NCBI GenBank assembly: GCA_963556195.1
Contig: OY744544.1
Coordinates: forward strand, 47,290,984 to 47,354,983
Direction of reading: 5' to 3'
DNA from: Sepiola atlantica
Taxonomy: Eukaryota; Mollusca; Cephalopoda; Sepiida; Sepiolidae
Length of the DNA stretch: 64,000 nt
The notes beneath the pieces were generated by a model, which saw nothing but the letters and a program-made list of their open reading frames with translations, was not told the origin of the DNA and searched no databases. A program made the translations under genes and the position numbers. Shown here one piece after another: positions 1 through 7,914 of the stretch. Positions within the stretch are counted from its first letter, which is position 1. Every line of letters starts with the position of its first letter.

Positions 1-527
1 TGACTGTTTTTTTATTGTATTTTTTATTTTTAGAAAATGGAATCATCTGGGTTTTTTAATGTATTTTTTATTTTTAGAGAATGGAATCGTCTGTTTTTTT
101 CTTATAAAAAAGAATGAGAACTAATGAGATCTCACAAGACTTTCTAGCTCAACATAGTGATTGCTAAATTACTCTGTCCACCTTGTATCTTTTTAGTAAA
201 CCTTCTTTTCTATCTTTAATACTTGTTCGAGTTTTTCTCTATTATTTCCTACATTAATCCAGAAACTTGGCTTACAACAAAAATATCTAAATTGAAATAA
301 CAACCAAATGATGAAATATATTTAAATGTTTTTGAAAAAGTTAGAATAATCCGTCTTTTTTGCTTTTCCTTAAACATATAACACACATTAGCACGTTTGA
401 ATGTCGATCTATTTTTATTTTGTATTTAGTGATTAAATTGCAAAATGTTCATAAAGAATTGTGATTTAATTGTATCTCTTGCTATTGTCTTTTCTCGGCT
501 ACAAAAAAATAAAGTGTTATATATTTT
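1..527. other. AT-rich non-coding sequence
   Basis: No gene is supported here. The first 100 bases hold two tandem copies of a roughly 47-base unit (a T-rich tract, then TTTTTAG and ATGGAATC). The rest is low-complexity AT-rich DNA with stops in all frames. If the SKA1-like gene to the right begins left of the window, this is intron. Confidence 0.5.
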
Positions 528-548
528 ACTAGCTGTACCTACCCAGCA
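528..548 (+). repeat. Left half of an interspersed repeat split by the BEL element
   Basis: The stretch ACTAGCTGTACCTACCCAGC resembles the start of a dispersed repeat with a CCAGCGTTGC(T/C)CGGG core. Another copy is at 46,008-46,036. The matching right half (GCCCGGGATGCAGGG) lies just beyond the 5' LTR at about 7,223. This suggests the retrotransposon landed inside a pre-existing repeat. Confidence 0.5.
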
Positions 549-1036
549 TGTGCCGATTTCCAGTGGGAAGTACCGGCACGAGAGGGGGGGGGGTGCTAAC
601 CTTAACAGGAAAACATGAAAACGACTTAATCCAACAACGGCAACTGACGAAGCAGAGAAAAAGAAGGAAAACGCCTTACCTTGATATGGTTGCAACAGAT
701 TGCCGATGTTGCGACCTCGCACTGTGTATTCCTGTGCTAGGTCAGGTAGTTGTAGAAGTAAATTTCGGGAAATTATAGATCGTTAAAGATCTGAATAAGA
801 GAGATCTTAGCCAAGGAAAACAACACTTGCCTAAGAACAAAGCCGGCAAAGAAGGGAAGAAAAAGTAGAAAAATTAACACCCGTAACGTGTGCACCAGCC
901 TGTATTTATGGCAGACAAGTGACACGTGACGTTGATCATGGAATAAAAACAACTGCAAGCAAGGCACTCGCTTCTTGGTCTCAAGTCACTCCGTCAGTGG
1001 CCGTTGAAAGGTGAGTGCCCCTAACTTTTTCTGACA
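549..1036 (-). repeat. 3' LTR of the BEL/Pao element
   Basis: In the sense (minus) direction this LTR begins TGTCAGAAAAAG and ends CGGCACA, so it has TG...CA ends. It matches the LTR at 6,740-7,223 base for base except for a G run (10 versus 9). Open frames inside it (for example 773-967 minus) recur in both LTRs and are not genes. Confidence 0.93.
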
Positions 1037-1060
1037 CACTCCCATCTCAAAAAAAAAAAA

Positions 1061-1091
<31 letters not shown>

Positions 1092-1096
1092 ATATT
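1037..1096 (-). promoter_or_regulatory. Polypurine tract and (TAAA)n tract
   Basis: Next to the 3' LTR the sense strand carries the purine-rich GAGATGGGAG (1,039-1,048 on the plus strand as its complement). This is the expected primer site for plus-strand DNA synthesis. Between it and the pol stop lies a (TAAA)n microsatellite at about 1,049-1,094. Confidence 0.6.
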
Positions 1097-1129
1097 AATC
1101 ACTATAATCAGGCCAGAGAGGTTGACTAG

Positions 1130-4100
1130 TTAGTCGTCTCTCTGGTCCAGGCAATTCGGACAATACCAACCTTCCTCGACTGGTGGAGGTTGACACATAT
1201 CCACGCAATGAAAATGGTACCAATAATCACATTGGTCACAACACACCATGGCACTACCATCGTCTGGTTGGTTACAACCAGGACAAATCCAAATGCGACA
1301 GCTGTCGTCAGCTGGAAAATCATCTCCTAAATGAGTGGATGGATGGTCATCAGGTTCAACAGAGCCATCCTGATTCCGCAGCAGTGAAGCAGGACAATTA
1401 ACATGCTCCTCGATAGATAATTCCAAGGGATGGAGGTGTTTTAGAGAATGAGTCTGCAAAGATCCATCTCCTCGCTTGATTTGAGCCGATCTAATCAGTC
1501 CATCATCTCCTGGGTAAAGACATGTGACTCTACCCAAGACCCAAAATGGTCTAGACTTATTGGGCACCTTAACTATTACAATCTCCCCAACACTGACTCC
1601 AGATGCAGCTTTGCTCGGTTGCTTTTGAGCATGTTCCCTTAGACTCAACAAGTAGTCCTGGTACCAAATCCTTCTGAACCTCTCTAATGTTTCATCTCTT
1701 GCAGTCAAGGAGTCCAACAGTTGTCTTCTGGAGGGAGGTTCAACCTGGTAGATGCTCCAATTGTTCAGTCTTAATATTATTCTGGGGTTGACTGTCGGGT
1801 GCAAAAAATGGTTAGGCGTTATGATCTCCAAACCTGGATCCGCCGAGCCTCTGTAGGTCAACGGTCGGTCATTGATAGCATTCTGTACATCAGAGAGGAT
1901 GGTCAAGAGATTGAAATAAGTGTAGCTGGCGCGACCAATCAATTTATATAGACAGGATTTTATAGTCTTAATCAGTCGCTCCCAAACACCTCCACACCAG
2001 GGAGAGTGTAGAGGTATTTTAATGTGCTGAATTACACAATTCCCCAAACTCTCCTTAAATTCACTGGATGAGAATGCGTCATGAATTATGTTACATCCTG
2101 CAACAAAGGACTTGGCATTGTCACTGTACACATGTGACGGTATGCCATAAGTGTTGGTGAATCTGATGAACGCCATCAAAAAGGAGTGGGCCGTCATGTC
2201 CTCGACCAGTTCCAAATGTACTGCCCGCACCTCCAAACATGTGAACACGAGAATGTACATCTTCGTCCTTTCTCCACCGCTCAGAACCCACAGATGACCC
2301 GTAAAATCCATTCCTGTATGTAAGAAAGGTTTCACCATATTGACTCGATGCTTGGGTAAATCGGTCATTCTTGGGTAGGTGAAGGGTACAGTGTTAAATT
2401 TTTGGCACAGGGCACAACCCGATAAAACCCTTTTTACAGCCTGTCTACCTTGGGGTATCCAATACCCACACATTCTTACCTTATTTAATGTTGTTGAAAC
2501 ACCAAGGTGTTTACAATGCTTGTGACAGTCCAATATGATGAGGCTGGTCAACGGGTGGTCCTTGGCTATCAGGATAGGATTGATAACTTCATACTCATAC
2601 ACTGACACTTTACCAATCCTTCCCCCTGAACGAATCACTCCATCCTTGTCCAAAAACAGATCCAATTTGCCCACCCTCAGTGGAACTGCCCTTCCAGAAG
2701 GTTTCTTCAAGTACTCCAATTCTTCCAAGAAGGACTGCTTCTGCATTATCTTTATTAGGTGGGTTCGAGCCGCCGTTATAGGATCCACTTCATTCTCCCT
2801 CAAATTATTAACGAACCTAAACACATAGGCCGTAACATTCACAAGTTTTGACAATTCTGAATACCTTCCAAACGGGACAATAGGTTCGTTCAGATCACTC
2901 GCTGCCGTGCAATATACGGAGGAGACAATTCTTCTACTTGCAGGACTTAAGCAGTTTAAGGCATTCTCAGGCCAAACAGTCGGTTCTTCCTTCACCCAAG
3001 ACGGTCCTGAAGTCCAGAATTCTAATTTTGCCGTCAGTTTAGCAGTGGACAATCCTCTGGTTATCAAATCAGCAGGATTCTGTCCTGTAGGTACGTATTT
3101 GTATTGAATGGATATCTTAAATTCGGATGTCAATTCAGCCTCTAATTGAGCAATGTCCTTTAATCGGTTTTTGGCAAAGGTATTTTTGTTGTTGGTTTGC
3201 TTGGTTAATAACCAAGACAGAACAACCTGTGCATCCCCAGCAACATACACATTTTTAATAGGCACTCCAGAATATGCCTTCAACAAGGTTGGAAGACACT
3301 TGATAGCCAAAAACACTGCCAATAGCTCCAGGGTAGGCAAGGTCTTCGATTTAAGTGGTGCTACCTTGGCCTTGGAAAAAATTAAAGAAGAAAGACCCTT
3401 CTGAGTGGCATAGGCTGCAAATCCATATGCCCCCTTAGAGGCATCGCAGAATAAAAATAAATTGGTCTCCACACCCTCGCGTAAGGTTTGTCTTTTAAAA
3501 TTAATGGAGCCAAGGTCAGACAATTCCTTGGAAAGGGATGCCCATCGAGACTGTAATTCCTTGGGTATAATCTCATCCCAACCCACCCCCATCTTCCACA
3601 ACTCGCTGATGAAAATCCGAGCTTGTATCGTGACTGGTAGGCATAAGGAAAGAGGATCAAACACTTTGGAGGCATCAGACAATATACGTCTCTTGGTTTC
3701 CCTTCCAGGGTCACATTTATGGTAGGCGATGCTGATAGTATCGGCTTGGGGGTTATAACGATACCCCAAGACCTTTTCCCAAGGGCACTTGTGATCTGCA
3801 AGCCTGCCTTTTTCTTCCATCAATTTTTGTAATTTAGCATTATTAGAGTTGCATGACTGAAGTTCGAAACCTCCTCTCTGGAGTCTCTCCACCGCCTGTG
3901 AATACAGGGTTATTAACTCATTTGTAGAGTTGCTAGTTTTTATAAGGTTGTCCACATAAAAGTGCGATAGCAGCATCTCGGAGCAACTATCCAATGGAAA
4001 GCGGCTAGCATGATACTTTAGTACACAATTCAGGATAAATGGACTAGCATTAAATCCGAATAAAATTGTTGTGTACCGGTAGCACTTTAATTGGTCATCC

Positions 4101-5728
4101 TTTTTCAGAAAAAAGCAAAATTTGTTTTTGTCCGAATCACATGCCAAGCGAATCATCAGAAATGCCTTTCTGATGTCCGCCAGAAGGACATACTTATTTG
4201 TCCTGAAACGTAGTGTCAGATTTAGCATGTCTTCTGTCAAATTAACCCCAGGATAGGCTGCGTCATTGAGGGAAACAAAACTCCCAGTCTTGAAAGAACA
4301 GTTGAAGACCAGTCGGATTTTGGTCGTGCTGGTGTCCTCGTTTTTAAAAACTGGTCTATGAGGGACCCACACATAGTCCTTATATCTTTCAGGTGGGCAT
4401 TCTAAGGGTTCAATTATTCCCTCATTCTCCTGGTCCTCAAACACCTTTACATATTCCTGGTAGAGGTTTCTCTTCTCTAAATTTCCCACTACCCTGTCCA
4501 AAACCTTGAGGGCTACATGATGATTTGATTGGACACGCCGTATTTTGTCTTCATGCCATGGCAGTTTCACCAGGTAATGACCATCCTGGAACACAATATT
4601 ACGCATGAATTCCTCCACCTTCTGATGATCATAATCTGAGATCGTTTCCGTGTCAGGGAGGCCTAGAGACTCCAAGCTGAACATCCACTCCAATCCCCTA
4701 TCCACTGAACTCTCCTCAAACACATCCGCAAAAGGATCCAAATAGGAAGGTGCAGGATTCATAATGCTGTGCACGAGGGAATTGGGGCATGAATGACCCC
4801 TGATCGTCCGATCATAGTCCCGAACATGGACAATTGTGTTGATGGGACTGATCTGTTCATCATATAGGAAATGATTAGTGTTTCCAATAGGGATAATTCC
4901 TGCAGGAGTCTGCCATGCAATGCCGTTCATACATCTTACGACCCTGACAGGGTGCATATATTGAATCAAATCCACTCCCATGAGACCCCACAACTGAACA
5001 CAGCCACCTCCCGTCTCTGCTGCCAATTCATACCTTTCTTTGAGGTTTTGCCAGACCAATGCTAAGTCAGACACCTTATGGGAAAGATTTAATTTCTCAT
5101 CAATGAGAATGGGCAGCTGGGGGGAAATTCCCGGGAACAACTCCACTATGGCCGTCACCTGCTTGAACTTCCGGCGTCTCCTCCCCACAAAGGTCACAAC
5201 CTCCATAGCCACCTCCTCCGTGCTCTTGGGGTCACACTTCAGATGATCCAATACTTCCCTTGAGAAATATGATCTTTGACTGCCAGAATCAACTAGGCAA
5301 TTAAAAGACACAGAGTATTTACCCCTTTTGATAGTGATCTTTACCATGGGGAGAATATTCTGTGCGTCTCCCATCCCAGTGCTGACACTGGTGCTTGTTT
5401 GGGTTTTCTCTGGTTTAACACGAGGACACATAGAGGAGTGGTGCCTCCGAGATCTGCAAACCTCGCAAGGATATCTGAATCCTTTAACACCAGGACAGGA
5501 TTCACCATCATGGCCTGTGACTGTGCAAAATTCGCATATCCCGAGTTGTCCGCAACGCATCAGGCGCTCATCATAAGAAGGATAAATCCCGCAATTGAGG
5601 CTGTTATGCCCATTCCTAGCACAAAAATTGCAATACTGTATGTCTGCAACGTCAAGATCTGCATGAAAAGTTTCCAAGCCTGATCCCTTGGTCACATCCT
5701 TTGTCCAATTAGGAACCCTACCCTTAAT
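1130..5728 (-). CDS. BEL/Pao Pol polyprotein with C-terminal PHD finger
   Basis: This ~1,530-residue frame has no ATG at its start. It begins directly after the gag TGA (5,729-5,731) and is in the gag frame. Numbering from the GTG at 5,695: three CX2CX4HX4C zinc knuckles (C22-C35, C54-C67, C77-C90); aspartic protease with DSGS at 136-139; reverse transcriptase with YVDN at 580-583 (3,947-3,958) in place of YVDD; RNase H (CDASKGAYGF, then ELLA, then AGDA); an H2C2 zinc-binding segment; a DDE integrase core (GMDFTGH, YSDNAKSF, WERLIKTIK); a DUF5641-like segment; and a C4HC3 PHD finger at 1,471-1,515 (C1471, C1474, C1486, C1489, H1494, C1497, C1512, C1515) with the aromatic DYWYH motif typical of histone-tail readers. 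It ends at TAA. No frameshift or stop lies within pol, so it looks intact apart from the TGA before it. YVDN may be a tolerated variant in this superfamily; I cannot confirm activity. Confidence 0.93.
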   Translation of the reverse strand: MKGRVPNWTKDVTKGSGLETFHADLDVADIQYCNFCARNGHNSLNCGIYPSYDERLMRCGQLGICEFCTVTGHDGESCPGVKGFRYPCEVCRSRRHHSSMCPRVKPEKTQTSTSVSTGMGDAQNILPMVKITIKRGKYSVSFNCLVDSGSQRSYFSREVLDHLKCDPKSTEEVAMEVVTFVGRRRRKFKQVTAIVELFPGISPQLPILIDEKLNLSHKVSDLALVWQNLKERYELAAETGGGCVQLWGLMGVDLIQYMHPVRVVRCMNGIAWQTPAGIIPIGNTNHFLYDEQISPINTIVHVRDYDRTIRGHSCPNSLVHSIMNPAPSYLDPFADVFEESSVDRGLEWMFSLESLGLPDTETISDYDHQKVEEFMRNIVFQDGHYLVKLPWHEDKIRRVQSNHHVALKVLDRVVGNLEKRNLYQEYVKVFEDQENEGIIEPLECPPERYKDYVWVPHRPVFKNEDTSTTKIRLVFNCSFKTGSFVSLNDAAYPGVNLTEDMLNLTLRFRTNKYVLLADIRKAFLMIRLACDSDKNKFCFFLKKDDQLKCYRYTTILFGFNASPFILNCVLKYHASRFPLDSCSEMLLSHFYVDNLIKTSNSTNELITLYSQAVERLQRGGFELQSCNSNNAKLQKLMEEKGRLADHKCPWEKVLGYRYNPQADTISIAYHKCDPGRETKRRILSDASKVFDPLSLCLPVTIQARIFISELWKMGVGWDEIIPKELQSRWASLSKELSDLGSINFKRQTLREGVETNLFLFCDASKGAYGFAAYATQKGLSSLIFSKAKVAPLKSKTLPTLELLAVFLAIKCLPTLLKAYSGVPIKNVYVAGDAQVVLSWLLTKQTNNKNTFAKNRLKDIAQLEAELTSEFKISIQYKYVPTGQNPADLITRGLSTAKLTAKLEFWTSGPSWVKEEPTVWPENALNCLSPASRRIVSSVYCTAASDLNEPIVPFGRYSELSKLVNVTAYVFRFVNNLRENEVDPITAARTHLIKIMQKQSFLEELEYLKKPSGRAVPLRVGKLDLFLDKDGVIRSGGRIGKVSVYEYEVINPILIAKDHPLTSLIILDCHKHCKHLGVSTTLNKVRMCGYWIPQGRQAVKRVLSGCALCQKFNTVPFTYPRMTDLPKHRVNMVKPFLHTGMDFTGHLWVLSGGERTKMYILVFTCLEVRAVHLELVEDMTAHSFLMAFIRFTNTYGIPSHVYSDNAKSFVAGCNIIHDAFSSSEFKESLGNCVIQHIKIPLHSPWCGGVWERLIKTIKSCLYKLIGRASYTYFNLLTILSDVQNAINDRPLTYRGSADPGLEIITPNHFLHPTVNPRIILRLNNWSIYQVEPPSRRQLLDSLTARDETLERFRRIWYQDYLLSLREHAQKQPSKAASGVSVGEIVIVKVPNKSRPFWVLGRVTCLYPGDDGLIRSAQIKRGDGSLQTHSLKHLHPLELSIEEHVNCPASLLRNQDGSVEPDDHPSTHLGDDFPADDSCRIWICPGCNQPDDGSAMVCCDQCDYWYHFHCVDMCQPPPVEEGWYCPNCLDQRDD

Positions 5729-6670
5729 TCATACACTAGAGTTCATTCGAGGTTTCAAAGCTGGACGAACCCGAAGTAATGCTTTTATGACATCCTTACT
5801 ACCTTGTAAAATACAACCTAAGCTAGGATAGGGACTGTTTGATACCCTAACAAGCTCAGCCCTTATCTCCCCAGGAATTCCCTCAAACAAAATATGTGCC
5901 ACCAAGGCTCCACTTCCCGAACCCTCAAACAAAAAATCATATCCGTAATCATTATCCAGTTCCCCCAGCTCATAATGAACCTGGGCAAGATATTCCTTTA
6001 TCTGTTGGTAGGACTCATCAACTTTGGGCGTGAAATTTAAGATTCTCTTGAAGATCTCTTCTCGAATCGCTTCCTTGTCCCAATATTCCCCTTTTAAAAT
6101 GTTGACAGCCACATGGTAGTTCCGGTCACTTTCCGATAGATGATGGATCAAATGGAAAGGCCGACCCACAACATAAGCCTTGAGGCATATTAATCGTTCC
6201 TTGTCTGTAGTTAGTCCAGCCGTACAAAATTCAAACCGCGTCAAAAAGTCACGGAGGGCAAATTTATTGGCCTTATCGAGTCCATTAAAGGTCGGACATG
6301 TTATCTTAGGCCTAGCCAACTCGATCCCAGCTGGTGGCACAGCATGAGATGGAGTTGACGTCATTACCGGGGTGATGACATCAAGACATGGCAATGAGGC
6401 ATCCAGTTCTGACAATGCTTTATTTATATTCGTTCTATATAAAAAGCTGTCTTTCAATCGTTCTCTCACTTCTAATTGTGAGGAACTCTCAGTTATAGCC
6501 TTATCCAGTCGTAAAAGTTCCTGTAACCACTGGAGAATGTCACATTTGTGGAGCTCAAACACACTTCTCTCAAGAGGTTGAAGAGAACTGAGATTCTCAA
6601 GCGTCAGATCTACCAAAGTTCTCGTTACTCTCTGTTCATCCAATAGTGAAGGATGTTGTTTAGACTCCAT
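5729..6670 (-). CDS. BEL/Pao Gag-like protein
   Basis: A 313-residue protein with an ATG start at 6,670, ending at TGA. Its middle (from roughly residue 125, with segments FNGLDKANKFALRDFLTRFE and VNILKGEYWDKEAI) resembles the DUF1759 capsid region of BEL/Pao Gag. That region assembles the cytoplasmic particle packaging the element RNA. The N-terminal ~120 residues look helical and charged. Zinc knuckles are absent; they lie just past the stop, at the start of the pol frame, which is the same reading frame. The stop therefore either regulates Gag to Gag-Pol by readthrough or is a fresh nonsense mutation, since BEL elements usually use one continuous frame. I saw no frameshift or other stop. 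Confidence 0.88.
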   Translation of the reverse strand: MESKQHPSLLDEQRVTRTLVDLTLENLSSLQPLERSVFELHKCDILQWLQELLRLDKAITESSSQLEVRERLKDSFLYRTNINKALSELDASLPCLDVITPVMTSTPSHAVPPAGIELARPKITCPTFNGLDKANKFALRDFLTRFEFCTAGLTTDKERLICLKAYVVGRPFHLIHHLSESDRNYHVAVNILKGEYWDKEAIREEIFKRILNFTPKVDESYQQIKEYLAQVHYELGELDNDYGYDFLFEGSGSGALVAHILFEGIPGEIRAELVRVSNSPYPSLGCILQGSKDVIKALLRVRPALKPRMNSSV

Positions 6671-6739
6671 GTGGTAAAGAGCAGTGATTCAGGGATAAAA
6701 GAGATTCACTAGTACATTAAACACTATTCTGTTGCAAAG
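6671..6739 (-). other. Leader between 5' LTR and gag
   Basis: A 69-base leader between the LTR end (CGGCACA in sense) and the gag ATG. The sequence right after the LTR (CTTTGCAACAGAATAG in sense) should hold the tRNA primer site, but it does not start with the usual TGG and I do not recognise the tRNA. Confidence 0.45.
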
Positions 6740-7223
6740 TGTGCCGATTTCCAGTGGGAAGTACCGGCACGAGAGGGGGGGGGTGCTAACCTTAACAGGA
6801 AAACATGAAAACGACTTAATCCAACAACGGCAACTGACGAAGCAGAGAAAAAGAAGGAAAACGCCTTACCTTGATATGGTTGCAACAGATTGCCGATGTT
6901 GCGACCTCGCACTGTGTATTCCTGTGCTAGGTCAGGTAGTTGTAGAAGTAAATTTCGGGAAATTATAGATCGTTAAAGATCTGAATAAGAGAGATCTTAG
7001 CCAAGGAAAACAACACTTGCCTAAGAACAAAGCCGGCAAAGAAGGGAAGAAAAAGTAGAAAAATTAACACCCGTAACGTGTGCACCAGCCTGTATTTATG
7101 GCAGACAAGTGACACGTGACGTTGATCATGGAATAAAAACAACTGCAAGCAAGGCACTCGCTTCTTGGTCTCAAGTCACTCCGTCAGTGGCCGTTGAAAG
7201 GTGAGTGCCCCTAACTTTTTCTG
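6740..7223 (-). repeat. 5' LTR of the BEL/Pao element
   Basis: Matches the 3' LTR apart from a 9-G instead of 10-G run. At its outer (sense 5') end it reads GGGCAGAAAAAG where the other LTR reads TGTCAGAAAAAG, so the first three or so bases are replaced by flanking repeat sequence. The promoter of the element should lie here; I did not identify a clear TATA box. Confidence 0.92.
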
Positions 7224-7833
7224 CCCGGGATGCAGGGAAGTCATTTTAGTTTTTAATTTTTACTTGTTTGCACATTTTTAAACTTAAGGTAGACAACTCC
7301 TATATTCTTTAATTTAGAGTGAGTTATTCACCTTGTTTTTTTTTAAATAATTATTTTTAAATATTTCATCATCTGGGTAAGTATTTTTTTTAAATAAATT
7401 GTAGTGAAGTACCTTATGATATTGCCAATAACATGGTACAACACTAACAAATGAAAATTGTCTAGTCAGAAGCAACATGTTATTTGTCAGCTTAAATGCT
7501 ATTTGGGTCTGACTTTGAAAATCCTACCAGATAACTCTATATGTTAGATTTACCGGTCACAAATTCTTAAATGATTTTGATGTCTACTAAACCCAATCTA
7601 TGCTAAGAAAATGTACATTTTATCTTTTTATATTCATACTTCTGTAAAACTCTAAATATAATTTGGTGTGAAATATATTTTTCTGAATTCAATGTTTGAG
7701 TTTTTGCTTTGGCTTTTTGCCTGTCTATTTTGCTGCTTTCAGCAAATGAGACATGAAACAATCATTCAAAAATACGCAATGCAATTCTTGATTTGATCTA
7801 AAATCTTTGTATAATGGATTTTCCTTTTGGCAG
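7224..7833. other. AT-rich intron or intergenic sequence
   Basis: The first ~35 bases (GCCCGGGATGCAGGGAAG onward) continue the repeat interrupted by the BEL element. The rest is AT-rich with no supported exon, ending in the pyrimidine-rich acceptor of the first recognised SKA1-like exon. Confidence 0.5.
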
Positions 7834-7914
7834 GAAATGATGGATTATTTTCATGACCAACTTGGAAATCTTCTGCAAGTAACCAAACATTTAGAATCAC
7901 GGACAAATTACAAA
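7834..7914 (+). CDS. SKA1-like exon a (coiled coil)
   Basis: 81 bases, phase 0 to 0. The acceptor is TTTTCCTTTTGGCAG and the donor AAA|GTAAGT, both strong. It encodes EMMDYFHDQLGNLLQVTKHL and seven more residues, with heptad-like hydrophobic spacing fitting the coiled coil through which SKA1 pairs with SKA2 and SKA3. It is the leftmost exon I can recognise, so the start codon lies further upstream. Confidence 0.6.

Larger units (their letters stand above)
549..7223 (-). mobile_element. BEL/Pao LTR retrotransposon, nearly complete
   Basis: Two ~485-base direct repeats flank gag and pol, both on the minus strand, in the order 5' LTR (right), leader, gag, pol, polypurine tract, 3' LTR (left). 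The domain order protease, reverse transcriptase, RNase H, integrase and the BEL-type zinc-knuckle set identify the BEL/Pao superfamily. The LTRs differ only by one G in a homopolymer (10 versus 9) and by the last three or so bases of the outer end, so the insertion looks recent. No clear target-site duplication is visible. It sits in a repeat, upstream of the recognised SKA1-like exons and possibly in that gene's 5' intron. Confidence 0.93.

Noticed and set aside
426..967. Small frames of 64-98 residues inside the LTR
   Set aside because: They recur in both LTRs of the BEL element and have no domain; shadows of LTR sequence.
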